A stretch of DNA of 64,000 nt from Betaproteobacteria bacterium (GTDB taxonomy: Bacteria; Pseudomonadota; Gammaproteobacteria; Burkholderiales; SG8-41): assembly GCA_016868035.1 (NCBI GenBank), contig VGID01000018.1:1-64000 (forward strand), written 5' to 3'. Position 1 is the stretch's first letter. Each line of letters opens with the position of its first letter. The notes beneath the pieces were generated by a model, which had not been told where the DNA came from, searched no databases, and was given only the letters and a program-made list of their open reading frames with translations. This document shows positions 27,184 to 35,373 of this stretch, in pieces. The translations under genes and the position numbers were made by a program.

Positions 27184-27314
27184 AACCGCCGATGAACGCA
27201 GATGAACGCCGATGAAAACCGGTAATGGGTAATGGGTAATGCGGATGACGGGCTTTCGCCCATCACCCGTCACTCGTCACTCGTCACTGAATCGATCGGC
27301 GTTCATCGGCGGTT
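27184..27314. repeat. Nested inverted repeat, copy 3
   Basis: Outer arms: AACCGCCGATGAACGCAGAT at the left, and GATCGGCGTTCATCGGCGGTT at the right. Inner left units GGTAATGGGTAATGGGTAAT; inner right units CCCGTCACTCGTCACTCGTC, with GGGCTTTCGCCC in the centre. The inner units differ from copies 1 and 2 although the outer units are alike. Confidence 0.85.
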
Positions 27315-27340
27315 AAAATTTTCCGGCCTTGTCGGCCCCG

Positions 27341-28153
27341 CTAAGGCCGTGCGTGCAGGACGAGATAACCCAGCGGGAGCGCGACGCCGTCCTTGTCCTC
27401 GTACTGCCGCAGCGCTCCCCTGATCTCGTCGAGAAACGCCTCTTTTTCCCCGTCGGGCACCTTCGAGAGCGCGAGCCGGCTTGCGGGGCCTCCCGCGGCG
27501 AGCGCTTCAACGAAATGCTTCACCGACGGAAAGCGCGCCGACGCCGACGCAGTACGAGTATCCACTGTGCGGAATCCCGCATCGCCCGCCAGCTTGCGGA
27601 CCCGGCCGGGATCGCCCATCGTGTACGCCTTCAGGATGGGGGTCACATCCACATTGCGGCGCTGGAGCGCCTGCAGGATCGCGTGCTGCCCCTTGCAGTC
27701 CTCGAGAGATGTCCAGACCACCGCGACGAGCCGCCCGGCTGCCTTCAGCACGCGCCGGACTTCCGCCAGCCCGGCGGCGCGATCCGGCAAGTACTGCAAG
27801 CCTTGCAGGCACAGCACGAGGTCGAACGTGCCGGACTCGAACGGCATCTCCATCCCGCTCGCGCAGCGCCAATCCACCGCGACGCCGGGCACCGACGGCG
27901 CAAGCGATCGGGCTACGGCGATCATCGCGGGATCGATGTCGAGCCCGGTCACCCTGCCCTTCGGGGCGATACGCGGTGCAACCAGCCGCACGACAATCCC
28001 CGTCCCGCAGGCAAGATCCAGCACCTGCTCGCCCGCACGAGGCACGGCCAGCTCGACCGCCTTCGCTGCCAGCGGCGTGTTGAGCGTCGGCACGAGGAGT
28101 TTTTCGTACGCCACGGCAGCTGAAGTGTCCAGCTGATTGTTCATCTCCGCCAT
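27341..28153 (-). CDS. SAM-dependent class I methyltransferase
   Basis: A 270-residue methyltransferase of the UbiE/COQ5-like group. Motif I is GEQVLDLACGTGIVVRLVA (about residues 39-57), then the acidic TGLDIDPAMI and LVLCLQGLQYLPDRAAGL (motif IV-like). The substrate is unknown. I take the ATG at 28153 (MAEMNNQLDT); MNNQLDT at 28144 is the alternative. It lies 17 bases after the last of three tandem membrane-protein genes and probably belongs to their operon. Confidence 0.82.
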   Translation of the reverse strand: MAEMNNQLDTSAAVAYEKLLVPTLNTPLAAKAVELAVPRAGEQVLDLACGTGIVVRLVAPRIAPKGRVTGLDIDPAMIAVARSLAPSVPGVAVDWRCASGMEMPFESGTFDLVLCLQGLQYLPDRAAGLAEVRRVLKAAGRLVAVVWTSLEDCKGQHAILQALQRRNVDVTPILKAYTMGDPGRVRKLAGDAGFRTVDTRTASASARFPSVKHFVEALAAGGPASRLALSKVPDGEKEAFLDEIRGALRQYEDKDGVALPLGYLVLHARP

Positions 28154-28170
28154 CCTGTTCCCTGTTCCGG

Positions 28171-28602
28171 TCAACGACCAAGCGGCACGGCGAACACCGC
28201 GTATACCCACAGTAACGCAACCAGCAGGAAGATCAGGCGATTGATCACAATTGCCGGGGGAGAAAAGACCGTGGGGGAAGGCCACGTTGTGCACTCTGAG
28301 TAGTTGAGCGTGTGCTCCAGCTTCACCGCCAGCTTTCGATAATGCTCGAAAACCTGGCCGGCACGTTCCTCGTAGAGCCAGAACACGGCGATGACGGCGA
28401 ACCCTGCAATTCTGCCCACCAGCGCGGCGTCCGCGGCGAACTGTCCCTGGCCGAAGGCGACGAAGCCGACACCTCCCATCACCGCGAAGAAGATGGTGAA
28501 GATCGCAAATCGCAGGTTGCTGTAATGCCGGACGTTCTGGACGACCTCGCTGTACTCGTGGCGCAGGTCCTCACGCGACCGCTCCTGAACCGGCTCGCCC
28601 AT
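28171..28602 (-). CDS. Tandem membrane protein, paralogue 3 of 3
   Basis: A 143-residue protein: a short charged N-terminus (SREDLRHEYSEVVQNVRHYS), membrane segments about residues 31-51 and 63-78, a middle soluble stretch with LAVKLEHTLNYSECTTW, and a last membrane segment LIFLLVALLWVYAVFAVPLG. It is clearly related to the genes at 28621 and 29059, sharing LRHEYSE, RHY, FFAVMGG and the ending VPL. The function is unknown. Confidence 0.75.
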   Translation of the reverse strand: MGEPVQERSREDLRHEYSEVVQNVRHYSNLRFAIFTIFFAVMGGVGFVAFGQGQFAADAALVGRIAGFAVIAVFWLYEERAGQVFEHYRKLAVKLEHTLNYSECTTWPSPTVFSPPAIVINRLIFLLVALLWVYAVFAVPLGR

Positions 28603-28620
28603 ACGGCAGCTCCCCTTTCG

Positions 28621-29043
28621 TCAGCGATCGAGCGGCACGGAATACACCGCGTACACCCAGAGCACGGTCAGCAGGAAGAAGAACAGCCGAAACATGACGT
28701 AGCCCGGAAGCAGGAACGACGGCCGGCGCGTCCATTGCGTATATCCGATCGCGCGCTCGATCTCGACCGCCATGGCCATGAAACGCTGGAAGGACCTGCC
28801 GAGAACCTCGATGTACATCCAGAAAATTGTGATCACCACGAAACCCGCGATCCGCGCCGCCAGCGCCGCCTGCGCGTCGAACTGCCCCTTGCCGGACGCG
28901 ACGATCCCGGTGCCGCCGATCACCGCGAAGAAGATCGAGAACAGGGCAAAACGCAGGTTTGCGTAGTGGCGGATCGTCTGAACAGCCTCGGAATACTCGT
29001 GCCTCAGGCTCTCCTCGGACCGCGATTGCTGTTGTTCGCTCAT
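28621..29043 (-). CDS. Tandem membrane protein, paralogue 2 of 3
   Basis: A 140-residue protein with the same plan as its neighbours: RSEESLRHEYSEAVQTIRHY, two membrane segments (FALFSIFFAVIGGTGIVASG and GFVVITIFWMYI), a linker with AVEIERAIGYTQWTRRPSF, and a final segment FFFLLTVLWVYAVYSVPL. Spacing to the genes on either side is 15-18 bases, so the three form one operon. Confidence 0.75.
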   Translation of the reverse strand: MSEQQQSRSEESLRHEYSEAVQTIRHYANLRFALFSIFFAVIGGTGIVASGKGQFDAQAALAARIAGFVVITIFWMYIEVLGRSFQRFMAMAVEIERAIGYTQWTRRPSFLLPGYVMFRLFFFLLTVLWVYAVYSVPLDR

Positions 29044-29058
29044 CCGGGGCCCCGTTTC

Positions 29059-29490
29059 TTAATTGTCGAGCGGCACGACAAACGTGCCGTACAGCCAGAG
29101 GAGCGTGACAAGAGAAAAGAACACGCGCCAGATCAGCTTCGGCCTGGGAGTGTGGCGTTCACCTATTGGCCGTTCCGTCCATAACGTGTAACGGAGCGAG
29201 CGCTCCAATGAGATCGCCTTGCGAATGCAGTAATCCAGCATTTCCGACTGGCGCTCTTCGTACAGCCAGAAGATGGCGATCACGAGAAAGCCCGCAACCC
29301 TCGACAGTTCGGCAGCATGCCGACCGAACTGTCCCTGGCCGAACGCAACGAGTCCCACACCGGCCATGATGGCGATGAAGATCGGAAAGGCGGCCTGCCG
29401 CGCGCCGGCAAAATGGCGGACGGTCAGCAAGACTTCGGTGTACTCGTGCCGCAGGCTCTCCTCGGACCGCGGATCGCCTTGCTCGCCCAT
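29059..29490 (-). CDS. Tandem membrane protein, paralogue 1 of 3
   Basis: A 143-residue protein, first of the three in transcription order. It has RSEESLRHEYTEVLLTVRHF, then FPIFIAIMAGVGLVAFGQGQ, GFLVIAIFWLYEERQ, a linker SLERSLRYTLWTERP, and FSLVTLLWLYGTFVVPLDN. Invariant features across the three (LRHEY.E, RH, the GG/G turn, E/ER before Y, W at the linker and VPL at the end) suggest a shared binding or assembly surface. The role is unknown. Confidence 0.75.
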   Translation of the reverse strand: MGEQGDPRSEESLRHEYTEVLLTVRHFAGARQAAFPIFIAIMAGVGLVAFGQGQFGRHAAELSRVAGFLVIAIFWLYEERQSEMLDYCIRKAISLERSLRYTLWTERPIGERHTPRPKLIWRVFFSLVTLLWLYGTFVVPLDN

Positions 29491-29583
29491 ACGGCACCTC
29501 CCCTAAAGACGCCGTGATTCGTGAATCGAGCTTCGTTCTTGGGCCACTATATTACGCCCTCCCCGGGCGCCCGGGAGACAAAC

Positions 29584-29611
29584 AAAAAAAACGGGCACGC
29601 TCCCGTGCCCG
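29584..29611 (-). terminator. Rho-independent terminator of the homospermidine synthase gene
   Basis: On the minus strand CGGGCACG (29604-29611) pairs with CGTGCCCG (29592-29599) around GGAG, followed by a run of eight T (plus-strand A at 29584-29591). It lies downstream of the gene at 29697-31112. Confidence 0.88.
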
Positions 29612-29641
29612 CTTCCTTCGCAGCCCGCCTTCCCTTCGCGC

Positions 29642-29690
29642 CCGATTACCCGTCACCCATCACTCGTCACTCATCACTCATCACTGAATT
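29642..29690. repeat. Single arm of CATCACTCGTCACT units
   Basis: GATTACCCGTCACCCATCAC and CTCGTCACTCATCACTCATC are the right-hand inner units of the intergenic repeat family, but no matching left arm lies nearby. It may be a decayed copy. Confidence 0.6.
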
Positions 29691-29696
29691 TCCGCG

Positions 29697-31112
29697 TCAT
29701 GCCACGCGGAAATTCTTGAATTGCCACGGATCGTCCTTGTCCACGTCCTCCGGAAACAGCCAGCCGCGGTCCGTCAGCGGCGTCCAGTCGGAGTACGCTC
29801 CGACGATGTCGCCGAGATATGGGTCGGCGATGTCGAGCACGCGCCGGTAGTCGAGCTCGTCCGGGTCCACCAGGCCGCGATCGGGATTCTCGAGCGCCCA
29901 CACCATCGCGCCCAGCACGCCGGCGACCACCTGCAGGCTCGTTGCGTTGTTGAAGGGCGCGAGCTTGCGCGCCTGTTCGATCGAGAGCCGGGAGCCGAAC
30001 CAGTAGGCGTTCTTCGCGTGCCCCAGGAGCAGCGCGCCCAGCTCGTCCACGCCGTCGTAGATCTCGTCCATGAAGATGCGGTACTTGGGCTGCGCGATCC
30101 AGTTCTTGCCCCCCATCTCGTGGTTCGAGAGCACTGCGTCGTCGCACGGGTGGTAGGCGTAATGGCAGGTCGGGCGATAGACCGCGCTCCCGTTCTCCCG
30201 CACCGTGAAGTAGTCGGCGATCGAGATCGCCTCGCCGTGGGTGATGAGGAACCCGTGGAACGGGCCCTCCCCCGGCGTCCACGAGCGCACCTTGACCGAC
30301 ATCCCTGGCCGGCCGAGATAGATCGCCGCGCCGCAGCCGAAGTCGTGGCGCTGGCCGTCCGCCGGGAAGTGCCGCTCGTGCGTGCCCCAGCCGAGCTCGG
30401 ACGGCTGGCGCCCTTCGCTGACGAATCCGTCCACCGACCAGGTATTGGCGAACTCGAGGCGCTGCTTGCGGGGCTCGGCGACCTGCGTGTCGCGCTCGGC
30501 GCAGTGGATGACCTTGATGCCGAGCTTCATGGCGAGGCGGCCCCACTCTTCGCGGGTCTTCGGGATCTTGATGTCGCCGAGGACTTCGCGCGCGATGTTG
30601 ACCAGCCCCTGCTTCACCCAGTGCGAGATCAAGCCCGGGTTCGCGCCATGGGTGATCACCACCGTGGCCGCCTTCGGGTGCCTGCGTCCGAGTTCCAGCA
30701 CTTCCTCGCGCAGCGCGTAGTTGGAGCGCTTGCCCGCCGGGAGCGAGCCGTCCGTGTACATCCCGTGCCACGGCTCGATGCAGGTATCCACGTAGAACAC
30801 GCCGTGCTGCAGGCAGTACTCGATCAGCACGGCGCTCGAGACGTCCACCGAGAGATTGAGCAGGAAATCGCCCCTGCGGAGCAGCGAGTCGAGGATCGCG
30901 CGGTGGTTGTCGCGCTTGATCGGGTTGACGACGAACTTGATGCCGTACTGCTCGGCTTCTTTTCGGCCGCGTTCGTCGGCGGTGACGATCGTGATCCGGT
31001 CCCGCGGCATGTCGATGTGCCGCAGGATGAGGGGAAGCGTCCCCTGACCGACCGACCCGAAGCCGACGAAAACCAGCCTTCCATGAAATTTGACGTGCTT
31101 TTTTTCGTCCAT
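29697..31112 (-). CDS. hss: Homospermidine synthase
   Basis: A 471-residue NAD+-dependent enzyme that makes sym-homospermidine from putrescine (or spermidine). The Rossmann motif is VFVGFGSVGQGTLPLILRH, followed by DERGRKEAEQYGIKFV. The family blocks VSSAVLIEYCLQHGVFYVDT, EPWHGMY, THGANPGLISHWVKQGL and HYAYHPCDDAV-like segments are clear. The start at 31112 (MDEKKHVKFHGRL) puts the dinucleotide loop at the expected distance; a GTG at 31154 is possible. Bacterial homospermidine synthases are known from rhizobia and a scatter of other proteobacteria. The gene is a single-cistron unit with its own terminator. Confidence 0.9.
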   Translation of the reverse strand: MDEKKHVKFHGRLVFVGFGSVGQGTLPLILRHIDMPRDRITIVTADERGRKEAEQYGIKFVVNPIKRDNHRAILDSLLRRGDFLLNLSVDVSSAVLIEYCLQHGVFYVDTCIEPWHGMYTDGSLPAGKRSNYALREEVLELGRRHPKAATVVITHGANPGLISHWVKQGLVNIAREVLGDIKIPKTREEWGRLAMKLGIKVIHCAERDTQVAEPRKQRLEFANTWSVDGFVSEGRQPSELGWGTHERHFPADGQRHDFGCGAAIYLGRPGMSVKVRSWTPGEGPFHGFLITHGEAISIADYFTVRENGSAVYRPTCHYAYHPCDDAVLSNHEMGGKNWIAQPKYRIFMDEIYDGVDELGALLLGHAKNAYWFGSRLSIEQARKLAPFNNATSLQVVAGVLGAMVWALENPDRGLVDPDELDYRRVLDIADPYLGDIVGAYSDWTPLTDRGWLFPEDVDKDDPWQFKNFRVA

Positions 31113-31345
31113 TCCGCCGATGGGCTGTCTTTCTTGTGCGTTGAAGTCTAACACTTTCCCGCACGCGTGTGGTGTGGCCGCCGGCGTGGGCCGGCTGAAA
31201 ACGCTTGCGCGCGGCGCCGCGTCTCATTACTCTCGACGCCACACAGGACTTTTTGCGTGCCCGGACGGAGGGTGCGATGCAATTTTTTCCGGCGCGGAGC
31301 CACGGGCGCAATCATCTTCCACGAGCGCGCGGGCGTGCATGAACC

Positions 31346-32302
31346 ATGGATGGTGATACTCCGGTTCCGAGGAAACTCGCGCTGATCGCATTTGCGCTCG
31401 CCTCGGTCGCGTTTCAGTCCGTCCTCGCGCAGGAGAAATCTCCCGCCCGCCCGATCGAGCTCGTCGTGCCCTGGGGTCCGGGCGGCGGGCCCGACGCGCT
31501 CGCGCGCAAGATCGCGCCCGCGCTCGCGAAGCAGCTCAAGGTCCCGCTCCCGGTTCTCAACGTGCCGGGGGCAATCGGACAGACCGGGCTGGAGCAGATG
31601 CTCGCACGGCCGGCGGACGGCCACACGATCTCGGTCTTCGCTTCCGAAACACTCGCGGTGCAGCTGGATCCGGCCGCCCGCTGGAAGCTGGAGGACATCT
31701 CCCCCGCGGCGATCATGATCCGCCAGGCCTCCGCGTTCTTCATCGCCGAGGCCAGCCCGCTCAGGACCTGGAAAGACGTCGAAGCGCAGGCCACGGTAAA
31801 ACCGCTCAAGGTGGCAATCGCCGGCCACGGGAGCGCGGGCGACCTCATCGTCCGCTATCTCACCGCCAAGGGCCTGAAACTCCAGCCGGCGCTGATCCCC
31901 CGGACCTCCGAGCGCCACAAGGCGATTCTTCGCGGGGAAGCCGACCTCCTCTTCGAGCCGCTCGGCGACGTGAAAGACTTTCTCGAGAACAAGCAGATGC
32001 GCCCGATGTTGATTCTTGCCCGCGCGCGCTTTCCCGCCTACGGGAACGTCCCAGCCAGCCGGGAATTCGGGCACACGATCGTCATCCACCAGTTCGGCGC
32101 CGTCGTCATGAGGTCCGGCACCGATCCGGCCCGCGTCACCGCGCTGTCCGACGCGCTCGCGAGGGTCGCGGCGGCCGAAGACTATCGCTCGTGGCTCAAG
32201 GACCGGCACGCCGACGAAAGGAGCTTCATCCCGGCCGCCGGCGCTCTCTCGTTCCTGTGGCAGGAGCTCGACACGTTGCGCAAGCACTCGGGGGTGAAAT
32301 AA
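31346..32302 (+). CDS. TctC/Bug-family periplasmic binding protein
   Basis: A 318-residue solute-binding protein of tripartite tricarboxylate transporters. It has a signal peptide (LIAFALASVAFQSVLA), the family's first beta strand and loop (RPIELVVPWGPGGGPDALAR), then LPVLNVPGAIGQTGLEQM and the ADLLFEPLGDVKDF region. Bug proteins bind small carboxylates without a charged pocket. The gene precedes an acylating aldehyde dehydrogenase and an ADP-forming acyl-CoA ligase, so its ligand may be the acid those enzymes act on (inference). No transporter membrane subunits lie in the window. Confidence 0.85.
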   Translation: MDGDTPVPRKLALIAFALASVAFQSVLAQEKSPARPIELVVPWGPGGGPDALARKIAPALAKQLKVPLPVLNVPGAIGQTGLEQMLARPADGHTISVFASETLAVQLDPAARWKLEDISPAAIMIRQASAFFIAEASPLRTWKDVEAQATVKPLKVAIAGHGSAGDLIVRYLTAKGLKLQPALIPRTSERHKAILRGEADLLFEPLGDVKDFLENKQMRPMLILARARFPAYGNVPASREFGHTIVIHQFGAVVMRSGTDPARVTALSDALARVAAAEDYRSWLKDRHADERSFIPAAGALSFLWQELDTLRKHSGVK

Positions 32303-32444
32303 GCCGCGACCCGCCGCGCCCGCAGACGGGACATCTGCGCTTCACCGCTGGAGCAGAAAACACTATCATTGCGGTCGGATTCCCCGCCGCGTTCCGGGCA
32401 GCAGCCACGAACGCGTCGGGCGGGGCCGCAACAAGGGAGCAGCA

Positions 32445-33872
32445 ATGAGCACGACCGAAACCACGCTGGCGCGCGCCACGGCGAGCGAGACCGTCGCCGC
32501 TCTCGTCGCGCGCGCACGCGCCGTGCAAAAGGCCGTCGAGTGCTACAACCAAGCGCAGCTCGACGAGCTCGCGACCGCGGCGGGCTGGGCCATCATGAAC
32601 CCGGAGCACAACAAGGCGCTCGCCGAGCTCGCCGTGAAGGACACGGGGCTCGGCGTGGTCGCCGACAAGATCCTGAAGAACCACCGCAAGACGCTGGGGC
32701 TGCTGCGGGATCTAAAGGGCGCGGTGTCCACGGGCGTCATCGCGGAGTATCCCGACAGGGGCATCACCGAGATTGCGCGCCCGGTGGGGGTCGTCGCCGC
32801 GGTTGTGCCGTCCACGAATCCGGCGGCCACACCGGCGAACAACATCATCAACGCGCTGAAATGCGGCAACGCGATCATCCTCTCCGCCTCGCCGAAGGGC
32901 TACAGCACGTCCACCCTGCTGCTCAAGTACATGCACGCGGAGCTCGCGCGGATCGGCGCACCCGCCGAGCTCGTGCAGCAGCTGCCGGGACCCGTGACGA
33001 AAGAGCTCACCCACGAGCTCATGAAGCAGGCCGACCTCGTGGTGGTGACCGGCTCGCAGTCGAACGTGCGCGCGGGCTACTCGAGCGGGAAGCCGGCGCT
33101 CGGCGTGGGCACCGGCAACGTGGTGGTGATCGTGGACGAGAGCGCCGATTGCGCGGACGCCGCCGCCAAGATCATGCGCTCCAAGATCTTCGACAACGCG
33201 ACGAGCTGCTCCTCGGAGAACGCGGTCATCATCCACGACAAGGTCTATGACCGGATGCTGTCGGCGCTCGCGCAGGAACGCGGCGCGCTGCTTACCGCCG
33301 ATGAGAAAAGCACGCTACAGAAGGCGATGTATCCCGGAGGCAAGCTCTCCCCGGCCATCACCGCCCAGCCGGTGAAGAAGATCTGCGCGGTCGCGGGGCT
33401 CGCGCGCTCCGAGCTGGCGGGCGCGAAATGCCTGCTCGTGGAGGAGACCGGCGCCGGAAAGGCCTACCCCTTCTCCGGCGAGAAGCTCTCCCCCGTGCTG
33501 ACGGTCTACCGCGCGCGCGACTTCGACCACGCCTTCTCGATCTTGCGCGCGATCTACGACCACCAGGGCAACGGACACTCGTGCGGCATCTACACCGAGA
33601 ACGAGGCGCACATTCAGCGCCTCGGGAGAGAGATGACGGTCTCGCGCGTGATCGTGAAGCAGTCGCATACCTTCGCCACCGGCGGCAGCTTCGAGAACGG
33701 GCTGCCCTTCTCGCTCTCCATGGGCTGCGGCACCTGGGGCGGCAACAGCTTCTCGGACAACCTCAACTACAAGCACTTCATGAACATCACGCGCATCGTG
33801 CGCACCATTCCGCCGCGCGAGCCCTCGCTCGAGGACATCTTCGGCGCCTACCGGAAAAAGCACGGCATATAA
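32445..33872 (+). CDS. Acylating (CoA-dependent) aldehyde dehydrogenase, SauS/EutE-like
   Basis: A 475-residue enzyme that interconverts an acyl-CoA and an aldehyde with NAD(P)H. The catalytic Cys is in FDNATSCSSENAVI (about residue 252). Cofactor and substrate loops include VPSTNPAATPANNI, VVTGSQSNVRAGYSSGKPAL and GVGTGNVVVIVDESAD. The end, with SFENGLPFSLSMGCGTWGGN, is shared by sulfoacetaldehyde dehydrogenase (SauS) and related acylating enzymes. A two-subunit acyl-CoA ligase lies just downstream. Sulfoacetaldehyde is a guess among short aldehydes. A clear GGGAGCAGCA site precedes the ATG. Confidence 0.88.
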   Translation: MSTTETTLARATASETVAALVARARAVQKAVECYNQAQLDELATAAGWAIMNPEHNKALAELAVKDTGLGVVADKILKNHRKTLGLLRDLKGAVSTGVIAEYPDRGITEIARPVGVVAAVVPSTNPAATPANNIINALKCGNAIILSASPKGYSTSTLLLKYMHAELARIGAPAELVQQLPGPVTKELTHELMKQADLVVVTGSQSNVRAGYSSGKPALGVGTGNVVVIVDESADCADAAAKIMRSKIFDNATSCSSENAVIIHDKVYDRMLSALAQERGALLTADEKSTLQKAMYPGGKLSPAITAQPVKKICAVAGLARSELAGAKCLLVEETGAGKAYPFSGEKLSPVLTVYRARDFDHAFSILRAIYDHQGNGHSCGIYTENEAHIQRLGREMTVSRVIVKQSHTFATGGSFENGLPFSLSMGCGTWGGNSFSDNLNYKHFMNITRIVRTIPPREPSLEDIFGAYRKKHGI

Positions 33873-34020
33873 CCGCCGATGAACGCAGATGGACGCAGAT
33901 AAAAAAGCCGGTAAGCGCTAAGGAGTAAGCGGTGAGGAAAATGTCAGTTTGAGGTTTCTTCCGCTCACTGCTTACCGCTCACGTCTTACTCGACTTTGAT
34001 CGGCGTTTATCGGCGTTTCC
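33871..34020. repeat. Nested inverted repeat, copy 4
   Basis: Outer arms: AACCGCCGATGAACGCAGAT at the left, and GATCGGCGTTTATCGGCGTT at the right. Inner arms: GCCGGTAAGCGCTAAGGAGT at the left, and CCGCTCACTGCTTACCGCTC at the right. The left arm starts in the stop codon of the dehydrogenase. The inner units are of the GGTAAGCG type also seen at 13641. Confidence 0.85.
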
Positions 34021-34027
34021 ATAGTCC

Positions 34028-35164
34028 ATGAATTTTGAAGAGCACGCTGCCAAGCCGCTCCTCGCCGCGCGGGGCATCGCCGTGCCCAGGGGCGCGCTCG
34101 CGCAAACGCCCGACGAAGCCGCCGCGATCGCGGAGAAACACGGCCCCGTCGTCGTCAAGGCCCAGGTCCCGACCGGAAAGCGCGGCAAGGCAGGCGGCGT
34201 GAAGCCCGCCGCGACACCGGAGGAAGCCGGAATCCATGCCAAGGCCATCCTCGGCATGGAGATCGCCGGCTACCGGGTGGAGAAGGTGCTCATCGAGGAG
34301 CAATTGCCGATCGAGCGCGAGCTCTATGCCGCGGTGCTGAACGATCCTGCAGCGAAGAGCCCGCTCGTCCTGTTTTCCACCGAGGGCGGCATGGATATCG
34401 AGGAGGTCGCGGCGAAGGCGCCCGGAAAGCTTCGCCGCAAGCCCGTGGATATTCGCCTCGGTTTTTCGCGTTCGGATGCCGGAACGCTTATCCAGGGCCT
34501 GGATCTCGGCGCGACCGAAGGCAAGGTCGCCGACGCGCTCGTCCGTCTGTACGAAGCCTATTCCGGCCTCGACGCCGAGCTCCTGGAGATCAATCCGCTG
34601 ATCGTCACCGCGGACACGCGCGTCGTCGCGCTCGATTGCAAGTTCGTGATGGACGACAGCGCCGTCGCGCGCCATATCGACGTCGCGCGCGCGGGCACGC
34701 CCGAGCAGCTGACCGGCCTCGAGGCGAAGGCCAAGACCGCCAGGCTCAAGTACATCGACCTCGAAGGCAACGTCGGCGTGCTCGCCAACGGCGCGGGGCT
34801 CACCATGACGACGATGGATGTCGTGCGCCACTACGGCGGCCGCCCCGCGAACTTTCTCGAGATCGGCGGCGAGGCCTACACCCAGGCGAGGCCGGCGCTC
34901 GAGCTCCTGCTCTCCAAGCCCGGCATCAAGAGCCTCGTCATCAACTTCTGCGGCGCCTTCGCGCGCACCGACGTGATGACGCAGGGCGTCATCGAGGCAA
35001 TCGAGGCCCTGAAGCCGGAGCTGCCGATCTTCTTCTCGGTGCACGGCACCGGCGACGAGGAAGCGATCCGTCTGCTGAAGGAGCGGCTCGGCGTCACGCC
35101 GCTGCCGACCATGGAAGACGCGTGCAAGGCCGCCGTCGAAGCAGCGAAGACCGGCCGCAGATAA
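34028..35164 (+). CDS. ADP-forming acyl-CoA ligase, beta (ATP-grasp) subunit, succinyl-CoA-synthetase-like
   Basis: A 378-residue protein with the ATP-grasp fold of SucC. It starts MNFEEHAAKPLLAARGIAVP, has VVKAQVPTGKRGKAGGVKPA, the metal-binding ELLEINPLIV, and the C-terminal LEGNVGVLANGAGLTMTTMD and PANFLEIGG. The alpha subunit follows after a repeat at 35156-35359. Two-subunit enzymes of this type make or use a CoA thioester with ADP/ATP. The pair beside the acylating dehydrogenase suggests acid to acyl-CoA to aldehyde, or the reverse. It may not be the TCA enzyme. Confidence 0.88.
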   Translation: MNFEEHAAKPLLAARGIAVPRGALAQTPDEAAAIAEKHGPVVVKAQVPTGKRGKAGGVKPAATPEEAGIHAKAILGMEIAGYRVEKVLIEEQLPIERELYAAVLNDPAAKSPLVLFSTEGGMDIEEVAAKAPGKLRRKPVDIRLGFSRSDAGTLIQGLDLGATEGKVADALVRLYEAYSGLDAELLEINPLIVTADTRVVALDCKFVMDDSAVARHIDVARAGTPEQLTGLEAKAKTARLKYIDLEGNVGVLANGAGLTMTTMDVVRHYGGRPANFLEIGGEAYTQARPALELLLSKPGIKSLVINFCGAFARTDVMTQGVIEAIEALKPELPIFFSVHGTGDEEAIRLLKERLGVTPLPTMEDACKAAVEAAKTGRR

Positions 35165-35359
35165 ACGCAGATGAAGACCCCATTCAGCCACAGAGGACAC
35201 AGAGGTCACAGAGAAAGCGAGAAACGAGTCGATCTGGTTTCTGGTACCCGACCCTCTGTGTTCTCTGTGATCTCTGTGGCTGATGCCTTTTCGGATCTGC
35301 TCTTGATCTTGTCGGCCTCCATCGGCGGCAAGAAACAACAAGGCGTTTATCTGCGGTTG
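35156..35359. repeat. Nested inverted repeat, copy 5 (CACAGAG inner units)
   Basis: Outer arms: CCGCAGATAAACGCAGATGA from 35156, and GGCGTTTATCTGCGGTTG from 35342. Inner arms: CAGCCACAGAGGACACAGAG from 35186, and CTCTGTGTTCTCTGTGATCT to TCTCTGTGGCTG ending about 35282. The outer arms are close to those of other copies but the inner arm is a different family. The repeat interrupts what is functionally a two-gene unit. Confidence 0.85.
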
Positions 35360-35373
35360 CAAATGGAGTCGTC

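Noticed and set aside
29697-31112. Saccharopine dehydrogenase as identity
   Set aside because: The blocks fit homospermidine synthase better, for example THGANPGLISHWVKQGL and EPWHGMY; the two families share only the fold.
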